Shown one piece after another: positions 1 through 4,922 of a stretch of 7,655 nucleotides of DNA. The position numbers and the translations under genes are program-made. Source of the DNA: Spirochaetaceae bacterium (GTDB lineage: Bacteria; Spirochaetota; Spirochaetia; Treponematales; Breznakiellaceae). Under the pieces are notes generated by a model, which was not told the origin of the DNA, ran no database searches, and was given only the letters and a program-made list of their open reading frames with translations. Within the stretch, counting starts at the first letter, position 1; every line of letters starts with the position of its first letter. The DNA lies in the NCBI GenBank assembly GCA_031280115.1, contig JAITHF010000002.1, positions 1 to 7,655 of the forward strand. The letters run 5' to 3'.

Positions 1-52
1 CTATCATGGCGTTGCGGCAGTGCGGGCATTTGAGTTTTATGCTTATTGTCAT
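1..52 (-). CDS. N-terminus of a small CxxC (zinc-ribbon-like) protein, cut by the window edge
   Basis: Only the first 17 codons are present; the gene continues beyond position 1. The minus strand reads M-T-I-S-I-K-L-K-C-P-H-C-R-N-A-M-I. The Cys-Pro-His-Cys pair after a short basic strand is typical of the first knuckle of a zinc ribbon; the second pair would lie outside the window. ATG at 52-50 is the first start possible in this frame, because a TGA codon lies two codons upstream. The ribosome binding site is weak (AGAAGAG about 12 nt upstream). An overlapping frame starting at ATG 59-57 is also open to the edge, but its translation is low-complexity and basic, so I prefer the CxxC frame. 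The gene would be third in the minus-strand operon behind the 62-aa and 147-aa genes. Its function cannot be named from this fragment. Confidence 0.5.
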   Translation of the reverse strand, partial: MTISIKLKCPHCRNAMI

Positions 53-110
53 TATTCATAGTAACTCTTCTTCGTCCGCCCTGTCGATTTACCCCATCAT
101 ACTTTGTGAG

Positions 111-554
111 TCACCTCCAGGTATTAAGCCGTTCACGAAATGCCTCATTTTGCGTCTCTTTTTTATACGGCATCCCCGCTTCTTTTAGTATCCGCGGTAT
201 AAAAATACTAATCGCTACTTTCTCGTTAAGGTCAAAATTATCAGCTATGGGTTCAATAAGCTGTATGGGCCGGCGGCGCAAAAACCAAAATAATTCGTAT
301 CCATATATTTTATTTACATTAGCCCGTTCGATGCCTTGAAAGTCTTTCAGCCGGGCAATGTCTGTAAAATAATCAATAACAAACATATTAAAACTTTCTT
401 CGTCAATACGGACTTTATCTCCGACACCCAAACTTTCTAGTATCTTAACCGTATCCTTCCATAACGCCTCATATCGAGATTTGATAATATGTTCAGGGAA
501 ATAGCGCAAGAGGAATTGATAATGTGAATCTTTATCACATCCGGCTTCGTTCAT
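111..554 (-). CDS. Hypothetical protein, 147 aa
   Basis: I do not recognise this family. The protein is soluble, with no signal peptide or membrane segment. It looks mostly helical, rich in aromatic and charged residues, with a basic turn (FLRRRP, about residues 89-94) and a conserved-looking stretch DKVRIDEESFNMFVIDYF (about residues 46-63). The start ATG (554-552) has a GAGG ribosome binding site at 561-564, six bases away, which overlaps the end of the upstream 62-aa gene. Only three bases separate that gene's stop from this start, so the two are very probably co-transcribed and may be translationally coupled. A second GGAGG motif overlaps this gene's own stop codon. Base composition is clearly more AT-rich than in the genes after position 1345, which fits acquired DNA. 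A phage or toxin-antitoxin-type role is possible from the layout only. Confidence 0.75.
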   Translation of the reverse strand: MNEAGCDKDSHYQFLLRYFPEHIIKSRYEALWKDTVKILESLGVGDKVRIDEESFNMFVIDYFTDIARLKDFQGIERANVNKIYGYELFWFLRRRPIQLIEPIADNFDLNEKVAISIFIPRILKEAGMPYKKETQNEAFRERLNTWR

Positions 555-557
555 AAA

Positions 558-746
558 TTACCTCATCTTCATGATGTCTTGAAAGATGTCGGTTTGAATA
601 AAATCCTCAACAGCTTCAGAGTCGCGCTCTTGCTTTAGATCGGTATAATTTTCGGCGGTGTTTTGTGAGCGAGCCATTGCAAATCCCTTTCCTTCTAATT
701 TTCCCATAAAACGGTCGGCTGCGCTTTTAGCATCTCTATCTAACAT
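558..746 (-). CDS. Small hypothetical protein, 62 aa, first gene of the minus-strand operon
   Basis: This is a short, strongly charged, probably helical protein with an acidic C-terminal half (ERDSEAVEDFIQTD, about residues 40-53). It has no signal peptide, cysteines or recognisable domain. Support for its being real is good. A ribosome binding site AGGGAGA (754-760) lies seven bases before the ATG (746-744), and a near-consensus promoter lies about 33 bp further upstream. The stop codon is only three bases from the next start. A small charged protein directly upstream of a larger one is a common toxin-antitoxin layout, but no fold supports that here, so no function is assigned. Confidence 0.7.
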   Translation of the reverse strand: MLDRDAKSAADRFMGKLEGKGFAMARSQNTAENYTDLKQERDSEAVEDFIQTDIFQDIMKMR

Positions 747-778
747 AATTATTTCTCCCTATTCTTTTTGATGATTTG

Positions 779-807
779 ATTATTTAATAGTCTCTCAGAA
801 ATGTCAA
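779..807 (-). promoter_or_regulatory. Sigma-70-type promoter of the minus-strand small-gene operon
   Basis: Read on the minus strand, a perfect -35 box TTGACA (807-802) is followed by a 17-bp spacer and a -10-like AATAAT (784-779). Transcription would begin near 772, leaving a leader of about 25 nt before the 62-aa gene, which contains its ribosome binding site. This is the best promoter match in the window. Confidence 0.6.
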
Positions 808-924
808 TGCTTCTATAAACTATTTGTAGATATACTTACCAATAAAATAATTAAATCATTATACTATAAATATTTATATCAACAATTTATATAACAATGA
901 TTTATCTGGGGACAAGATAGTTTT
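808..924. other. Very AT-rich non-coding stretch
   Basis: This stretch is almost entirely A and T and has no plausible gene. On the minus strand a perfect TATAAT (866-861) is preceded at 16 bp by only a weak TTGTTG, so a second upstream promoter is possible but poor. Such a flexible AT tract beside a phased palindrome array could help binding of architectural proteins; that is inference. Confidence 0.4.
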
Positions 925-1040
925 TTTTGCCTGCAAAACAACTTATTTTGCTAGCAAATAAACTTATTTTGCTGGCAAACAAACTTATTTTGCCGGCAAA
1001 CAACTTTTATTTTCCGGCAAAAAAATCGGTTTTCCTGCCG
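925..1040. repeat. Array of six phased 21-bp palindromic repeats
   Basis: Six copies of a short inverted repeat, TTTTGC-NN-GCAAA(A/C), have centres at 931.5, 952.5, 973.5, 994.5, 1015.5 and 1036.5, exactly 21 bp apart. The first four have intact arms (central pairs CT, TA, TG, CG), the fifth has lost one G (TTTTCCGGCAAA), and the sixth is badly decayed. The spacer is also conserved (about CAAACTTA). Since 21 bp is two helical turns, every palindrome faces the same side of the DNA. This resembles a cooperative operator array or a centromere-like site, although 21 bp also equals seven codons. The repeated peptide from frame +1 (LILLANK) has no ribosome binding site, so I treat the array as non-coding. 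Confidence 0.85.
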
Positions 1041-1058
1041 CGCTCTGTTATTATACTA
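1030..1058 (+). promoter_or_regulatory. Weak candidate promoter at the end of the 21-bp array
   Basis: TATACT (1053-1058) is a good -10 match, but the -35 position 17 bp upstream reads TTTTCC, a poor match lying in the decayed sixth array unit. If real, the array would sit just upstream of and over a promoter reading rightwards into element copy A and perhaps the mutase gene. No gene starts soon after it. Confidence 0.2.
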
Positions 1059-1094
1059 AGAATTATCGGCGCTTTCGCGCCTCTTTGGGAAGAA

Positions 1095-1118
1095 TTTGGG
1101 GGGACCAGTCCCCCCAAA
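1095..1118. repeat. Perfect 11-bp inverted repeat at the distal end of copy A
   Basis: TTTGGGGGGAC (1095-1105) and GTCCCCCCAAA (1108-1118) are exact reverse complements separated by two bases. Copy C runs into the corresponding TTTGGGGG at the window edge, so this palindrome may mark the outer terminus of the element. A second small stem, GGCGC-TTTC-GCGCC, lies just outside at 1068-1081. Confidence 0.7.
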
Positions 1119-1201
1119 CCCCCAACCAACGGCTTCCTGCGTTGCGCCCTTCCGCCTGCGGCGTCCGCTGAGGCCCATCCTTCGGGGTTGTGACTAAAAT
1201 T

Positions 1202-1289
1202 GCAAACCCTATCGCTGCAAGAAGCACCTGAATCCCCCGCAGGGGGCAAACCCTATCGCCGCGAGAAGCACGTGAATCCCCCTATGGGG
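1202..1289. repeat. Two tandem 44-bp units inside copy A
   Basis: Positions 1202-1245 and 1246-1289 are near-identical 44-bp units, each starting GCAAACCCTATCGC and ending in a C5/G5 mini-hairpin. They differ at a few bases. One difference replaces the hairpin loop GCA (plus strand) by TAT while both five-base arms stay intact. The hairpin-plus-core module has evidently been duplicated locally. Confidence 0.8.
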
Positions 1290-1296
1290 GTAAGGC

Positions 1297-1325
1297 TTGC
1301 TTATCGCGATAAGAGGGCATATACT
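1297..1325 (+). promoter_or_regulatory. Candidate promoter of the mutase gene with a 14-bp palindrome in its spacer
   Basis: TTGCTT (1297-1302), a 17-bp spacer and TATACT (1320-1325) form a moderate sigma-70-type promoter. The spacer holds CTTATCGCGATAAG (1300-1313), a perfect palindrome placed where a bound repressor would block RNA polymerase. One caution is that transcription would start near 1332, on top of the GGAGG ribosome binding site at 1332-1336, giving a very short leader. The main start may therefore lie elsewhere, perhaps further upstream. Confidence 0.4.
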
Positions 1326-1344
1326 TGGGGTGGAGGCTTTTTTT

Positions 1345-3114
1345 ATGGATAAAGACGCCGTACTCGCGCGGGCGAAAACGTATATAGCAAAAGAAAAGGA
1401 CCCCTCTTTCAGGGGCGAAGTGGAGAAGCTCATCGCTTCGGAAGACTGGGACGAGCTTGCGGACCGGTTCTATCAGAATCTCGAATTCGGAACCGGCGGC
1501 TTGCGGGGCGTTATCGGCGGGGGATACAACCGGATGAATACGCTGGTGGTCAAGAGCGCCACCCAAGGGCTTGCGGCGTACCTGCTGAACGCCTTTCCCG
1601 ATAAAGCGGCGGAAGGAACCCTGAAAGCGGCAGTGGCCTTTGACAGCCGCCGGTATTCCGCCCAGTTCGCCGAAGCCGCGGCGCTTATTCTGGCGGCCAA
1701 CGGGATACGGGCCTACTTGTTTTCAGCCCTGCGCCCCACGCCGGAACTGTCGTTTGCGATCCGCACCCTGGGATGCGACACGGGAATCGTCGTAACCGCC
1801 AGCCACAACCCGGCGCAATACAACGGGTACAAGGCGTACTGGAACGACGGCTCTCAGGTAATCCCCCCTCATGACGAGGGGATTATACGGGAGGTCAACG
1901 CGGTTACGGATATTAAAGAAATCGAGCGTGAAACCGCCCTTGCAAAAGGGCTGCTTAAAATCATTGACAAAGAAATCGACGAACCCTATCAGGACATGGT
2001 GCGCCGCCGGCTCTTCAGGCCCCAGCTGATTAAGGAGAAAGCCGGAGAGGTGAAAATCGTGTACACCCCGCTTCACGGGACCGGCGCGTTCCACGTTGAG
2101 GCCGTGCTGGGAAGCCTGGGGCTTAAGGTCATCACCGTGCCGGAACAGCGGGAGGGGGACGGCGAGTTCCCAACCGTTTCCTTTCCCAACCCTGAAGAGG
2201 CGCCGGCGCTGAAACTCGCCCTCGAACTGGGAAAAAAGACAGGCGCCGACGTGGTTATGGCAACCGACCCGGACGCCGACCGCTTGGGAATCGCCGTGCC
2301 TGACCGGGAGGGGGACTTCGCGCTCGTAACCGGCAACCAGCTTGGCACGCTCCTTGCGGATTATATCTTTCTTTCACGCAAGGAAACCGGTACGATGCCG
2401 GAAAAAGCCGCAATGGTGAACTCGATTGTAACGACAGGCATGCAGAAACTCCTTGCCCAGTCCTACGGCGCCGAGTGCGTGGAGTGCCTTACCGGTTTCA
2501 AGTGGATCGCCGATGTATGGCGGAAGAGCGAAGCCGCCGGCAGCCCCGTCGTGGTATACGGCACCGAGGAAAGCTACGGGTACCTTGTGGAAAACGAGGT
2601 GCGGGACAAAGACGGGGTTTCCGCCGCGGCCTTGACCGCCGAGATGACGCTGTACTGGCGGAGCAAGGGGAAAAGCCTCCTTGACCGGCTGGACGAGTTG
2701 TACCATATAACCGGCTACTGGCAGGAAATGGGGATTTCAAAGTATTTTAAGGGGCCCCAAGGGCCGGCAATTATGAAAGGCATTATGGAAAACTACCGGA
2801 AAAGCCCCCCCCCTGTCCTAGGCGGCATAGAAGTTGAAAAAGTGCGGGATGTTCTCGATTCAGTGTGGAAATACCCCGCCAACCCCTCCCGCGTTGAGGC
2901 CGTAGAAAACCTTCCCAAAAGCGACGTGCTGCAATTTTACCTCAAGGACGGCACCGTGGTAAGCGCCCGCCCCAGCGGTACTGAGCCGAAAATCAAGTTT
3001 TACGCAAGCTGCCGCGCCGAAGTGGGACCCGGCGGGCTTGGGGCGGCAAAAGAAGAGGCGGCGGAGAAACTTGCGGCTATAAAGCGCGATATTGCCAAGG
3101 CCATCGGCGATTAA
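1345..3114 (+). CDS. Alpha-D-phosphohexomutase (phosphoglucomutase/phosphomannomutase family)
   Basis: Cytoplasmic enzyme that moves phosphate between C1 and C6 of a hexose phosphate through a glucose- or mannose-1,6-bisphosphate intermediate, linking glycolysis to nucleotide-sugar and polysaccharide synthesis. All four signature loops are present in order. They are the phosphoserine loop TASHNP (residues 151-156, Ser153), the Mg-binding DPDADR (308-313), the sugar-specificity GTEES (406-410) and the phosphate-binding RPSGTEPK (542-549). Length (589 aa) fits the long bacterial PgcA/PGM2-type branch, which includes phosphoglucomutase, phosphomannomutase and phosphopentomutase; the substrate cannot be fixed from sequence alone. 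ATG 1345 was chosen because GGAGG (1332-1336) lies eight bases upstream; an upstream in-frame TTG at 1297 has no such support. The stop is one base before the TatT-like gene, implying one operon. A run of eight C at 2806-2813 encodes Pro488-490. Confidence 0.95.
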   Translation: MDKDAVLARAKTYIAKEKDPSFRGEVEKLIASEDWDELADRFYQNLEFGTGGLRGVIGGGYNRMNTLVVKSATQGLAAYLLNAFPDKAAEGTLKAAVAFDSRRYSAQFAEAAALILAANGIRAYLFSALRPTPELSFAIRTLGCDTGIVVTASHNPAQYNGYKAYWNDGSQVIPPHDEGIIREVNAVTDIKEIERETALAKGLLKIIDKEIDEPYQDMVRRRLFRPQLIKEKAGEVKIVYTPLHGTGAFHVEAVLGSLGLKVITVPEQREGDGEFPTVSFPNPEEAPALKLALELGKKTGADVVMATDPDADRLGIAVPDREGDFALVTGNQLGTLLADYIFLSRKETGTMPEKAAMVNSIVTTGMQKLLAQSYGAECVECLTGFKWIADVWRKSEAAGSPVVVYGTEESYGYLVENEVRDKDGVSAAALTAEMTLYWRSKGKSLLDRLDELYHITGYWQEMGISKYFKGPQGPAIMKGIMENYRKSPPPVLGGIEVEKVRDVLDSVWKYPANPSRVEAVENLPKSDVLQFYLKDGTVVSARPSGTEPKIKFYASCRAEVGPGGLGAAKEEAAEKLAAIKRDIAKAIGD

Positions 3115-3115
3115 C

Positions 3116-4060
3116 ATGATGAAAATCCTCTCTGCCCTTATCGCGGGGCTCCTTGCCTGCTCCTGTTCTATTAACAAAATGGCCATGAAATCAGTGGCCG
3201 ACACCTTAACAAGCGGCGGAAGCGGCGACGTGTTCACCGGCGATCCTGATCCGGAACTCGTGGGGGACGCCCTCCCTTTCGCCATCAAACTCTATGAATC
3301 CCTCCTCGCTTCCAATCCCAAACATGAGGGGCTTATTATCACCACAGGATCCCTCTTCGTCATGTACGCCAACGCCTATGTGCAAGGCCCTGCCGAGATG
3401 CTTCCCTCGTCCCGGCACGAGGAGCGGGACGCGGCGAAGCAGCGGGCGAAGAAGCTCTACCTCCGGGGGACGGCCATACTCTACACAGGCTTGAACGCCC
3501 AGTATCCCGGGTTCAGCGGCGCGTATCAGGCGGGAACCTTAGACGCGCTCCTTGGGAAGATGAAGAAAGCCGACGTGCCCCTCCTCTATTGGGCCGCGGC
3601 AGGAACCCTTGCGGCGTTTTCCCTTGACCCGTTTGATCTTGGCCTGGGGGTTAAAATACCGGAACTGACCGCCATGATCCACCGGGCCTACCAGCTCGAC
3701 CCTGACTTTAACAGCGGGGCGCTTGACGACTTTTATATCCTCTTTTATGGGTCCCTGCCGGAGGTTATGGGCGGCGACAAGGCGAAAGCCCGGGAGCATT
3801 TTGAGCGGGCTCAGGAAAAAACCGGCGGGCGCATCGCAGGGCCCTACCTTTCCTACGCCCAGGCCATCGCTATTCCGGCGCAGGATTACGAGGCGTTTGC
3901 CCGCTGTATGGAAAGCGCCCTTGCGGTTGACCCAGACGCGGACCCGCCGAACCGGCTTGCGAACATCCTCGCCCAAAGAAAGGCGCAGCATCTGCTGGAT
4001 AATGCGGACGACTACTTCGTTACGCTTGAAATGGACGGCGGAGGTGGGGATGATTACTAA
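3116..4060 (+). CDS. TatT-like TRAP-transporter-associated periplasmic lipoprotein
   Basis: A 314-aa protein that opens with a lipoprotein signal peptide: M-M-K, a hydrophobic stretch, then lipobox LLAC with Cys15 as the likely lipidated residue, followed by SCS. The mature part is helical and repeat-like. It includes KHEGLIITTGSLFVMYANAY (about 62-81), an RAKKLYLRGTAILY helix (about 105-118), and TPR-like pairs near the C-terminus. This matches my recollection of the TatT family (T. pallidum TP0956), a trimeric TPR-like lipoprotein that partners the substrate-binding subunit of a TRAP-type (ATP-independent) importer. Start ATG 3116 has a second ATG immediately after it, either of which could be used. 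There is no clear ribosome binding site, and the mutase stop is one base upstream, so translational coupling is likely. No substrate-binding or membrane TRAP subunits follow here. The C-terminus is short, acidic and glycine-rich. Confidence 0.8.
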   Translation: MMKILSALIAGLLACSCSINKMAMKSVADTLTSGGSGDVFTGDPDPELVGDALPFAIKLYESLLASNPKHEGLIITTGSLFVMYANAYVQGPAEMLPSSRHEERDAAKQRAKKLYLRGTAILYTGLNAQYPGFSGAYQAGTLDALLGKMKKADVPLLYWAAAGTLAAFSLDPFDLGLGVKIPELTAMIHRAYQLDPDFNSGALDDFYILFYGSLPEVMGGDKAKAREHFERAQEKTGGRIAGPYLSYAQAIAIPAQDYEAFARCMESALAVDPDADPPNRLANILAQRKAQHLLDNADDYFVTLEMDGGGGDDY

Positions 4061-4212
4061 GAACGGACAAAGCCAGCCGGAAAGATTTGCTCGAAGCGGT
4101 GAAAGATGAACGATGATGAACGATAAAGAGAGCGCTATAAAAAAGTAAAAAAGGAACGTAAGATAAAGAACGCAAGCAAGAAAAGAACAGGAAAGGAAAG
4201 GAAAGGAAAAAT
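4061..4212 (+). other. Purine-rich intergenic leader with four GGAAA repeats
   Basis: The gap between the TatT-like gene and the next gene is almost all A and G on the plus strand and shows no terminator hairpin, so read-through from the mutase operon is likely. It ends in four tandem GGAAA units (4190-4209), the last of which supplies the ribosome binding site for the start at 4213. No promoter boxes are convincing. Confidence 0.55.
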
Positions 4213-4722
4213 ATGAAAAAGACAGCGGCGGTTTTGATGTTTGTGTGGTACGCGGCTGCCGCAGGGGCCCAGGACTTTTCGATACAGTGGCTTGATAGTA
4301 TGGCCGGCTACTTGGGAAAGAGCGTTCTGGATATTCCTGACACATACAACCAGGCAGAGGAAGATCAGTCGGTGTATAACAAATCATCCGCCGGCACTGT
4401 TACCGAAACCTTCAGTTTGGACAGCCGGGCGTATATACAAGGCGCCGCGTGGATAAAAACCTCCCCTAAGCCGAAAATCGAATACAAACGGATTATGGCG
4501 GTACTGGAAACCGCGCTGGGGGAGCCTATGTTCCTCGACAGGGACCGGTGGTTAGCCCTGTGGAATTGGCGCGCCGCCTATCCGCTTACGCTTTATATCA
4601 TGGATGATGAGTCCATACTAGTAGGCGTGCTTACCCTTGAGGCGCTGAATATGACCAGGGAAGAATGGGAGCAGATCATTCAGTTATGCCAAATTATGAT
4701 GCGCCCCCTGCGGGGGTTTTGA
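4213..4722 (+). CDS. Small secreted hypothetical protein, 169 aa
   Basis: I do not recognise this family. The N-terminus is a standard Sec signal peptide: MKK, a hydrophobic core (about residues 4-17) and a likely signal peptidase I site after AGA (residue 19) before QD. The mature protein of about 150 aa is therefore probably periplasmic or exported. It has a mixed composition, with the tryptophan-rich segment DRWLALWNWRAAYPLTLYIMDDES (about 116-139) looking like a beta-sheet core, and a helical end. The only Cys is near the C-terminus. ATG 4213 follows AGGAAAAAT, a good ribosome binding site. The last codons (RPLRGF and stop) lie inside the first mini-hairpin of a repeat tract, so the native C-terminus may have been altered. 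It shares the strand with the TatT-like gene 152 bp upstream and may be in the same transcript. Confidence 0.75.
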   Translation: MKKTAAVLMFVWYAAAAGAQDFSIQWLDSMAGYLGKSVLDIPDTYNQAEEDQSVYNKSSAGTVTETFSLDSRAYIQGAAWIKTSPKPKIEYKRIMAVLETALGEPMFLDRDRWLALWNWRAAYPLTLYIMDDESILVGVLTLEALNMTREEWEQIIQLCQIMMRPLRGF

Positions 4723-4754
4723 GCACCCTGCGGGTTTTGAGCACCCTGCGGGTG
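4703..4754 (+). repeat. Three tandem mini-hairpins with TGC loops
   Basis: Three units of about 18-20 bp follow one another: CCCCC-TGC-GGGGG (4704-4716), ACCC-TGC-GGGT (4725-4735) and CACCC-TGC-GGGTG (4742-4754). The first two are followed by TTTTGAG. The stems differ but remain paired, and the loop stays TGC. The first unit overlaps the stop codon of the 169-aa gene and the last leads into element copy B. A short GC stem followed by TTTT could act as a weak terminator after that gene. Confidence 0.8.
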
Positions 4755-4870
4755 TTTCAAGCGCTTCTTGTTGCGGGAGGATTTGCGATTTGAGGCGCAA
4801 CCCCGAAGCGGCGCCTCATTGCGCTTTGAAAGCGTTAGCGGCGCAGAACGGGAAGCCGCTTAGAAAAGAA
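4742..4870 (+). repeat. Dispersed hairpin element, copy B
   Basis: After the hairpin CACCC-TGC-GGGTG comes the core GCGCTTCTTG...GATTTGCGATTT (4761-4791), which aligns with copies A and C. Next come CAACCCCGAAG (4799-4809), CGCCTCA (4815-4821), GCGGCGCAG (4838-4846) and GGAAGCCG (4851-4858), in the same order as in copy C. It is the most diverged of the three: it lacks the TTAGTCACAA segment in exact form and the G-rich distal end is not visible. It fills the gap between the secreted-protein gene and the MBL hydrolase gene. Confidence 0.65.
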
Positions 4871-4888
4871 AAATTAGAAAAAGTGTAT

Positions 4889-4911
4889 AAACCCTCCGCA
4901 CAGGGGGGTTT
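4889..4911 (+). promoter_or_regulatory. Stem-loop touching the ribosome binding site of the MBL hydrolase gene
   Basis: AAACCCTCC (4889-4897) pairs with GGGGGGTTT (4903-4911) around the loop GCACA, giving nine base pairs with one G-U. The ribosome binding site GAGGAG (4912-4917) begins at the very next base, and ATG 4923 follows. A folded leader would hinder ribosome access, so this may tune translation. A TATAAA at 4886-4891 overlaps the left arm but has no -35 partner. Confidence 0.5.
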
Positions 4912-4922
4912 GAGGAGATGTT

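Larger units (their letters stand above)
1095..1290 (-). repeat. Dispersed hairpin element, copy A (inverted relative to copies B and C)
   Basis: Read on the minus strand, this copy begins with the mini-hairpin CCCCC-TGC-GGGGG, then a core resembling GTGCTTCTTGC...GGGTTTGC followed by ATTTTAGTCACAACCC (1200-1185). The core is also in copy C (7539-7582; 39 of 44 positions match 1227-1184 by eye) and, more diverged, in copy B (4761-4804). Further along, all copies share GAAG-CC type blocks and, in A and C, a GGGGGTTTGGGGG end. The copy lies between the phased array and the mutase promoter, with its hairpin end facing the mutase gene. It contains no transposase and no convincing gene. It resembles REP/MITE-type non-autonomous repeats in general build, but I recognise no named family. 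Confidence 0.75.

Noticed and set aside
925..1040. CRISPR array in the 21-bp repeats
   Set aside because: The period is 21 bp with conserved 'spacers' and a short palindrome in each unit; true arrays have longer repeats and unique spacers.
927..1193. 88-residue plus-strand reading frame across the 21-bp array and into copy A
   Set aside because: It starts at TTG inside a repeat unit with no ribosome binding site. Its first part is just the repeat translated (LILLANK units, since 21 bp is seven codons) and its second part is translated repeat element.
1202..1290. CRISPR array
   Set aside because: There are only two adjacent 44-bp units with no spacer between them, each containing a hairpin, and there are no cas genes.
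3539..4387. 282-residue minus-strand reading frame over the TatT-like gene end and the next gene
   Set aside because: It overlaps two better-supported plus-strand genes. Its leucine/phenylalanine/serine-rich middle is only the complement of the purine-rich spacer.
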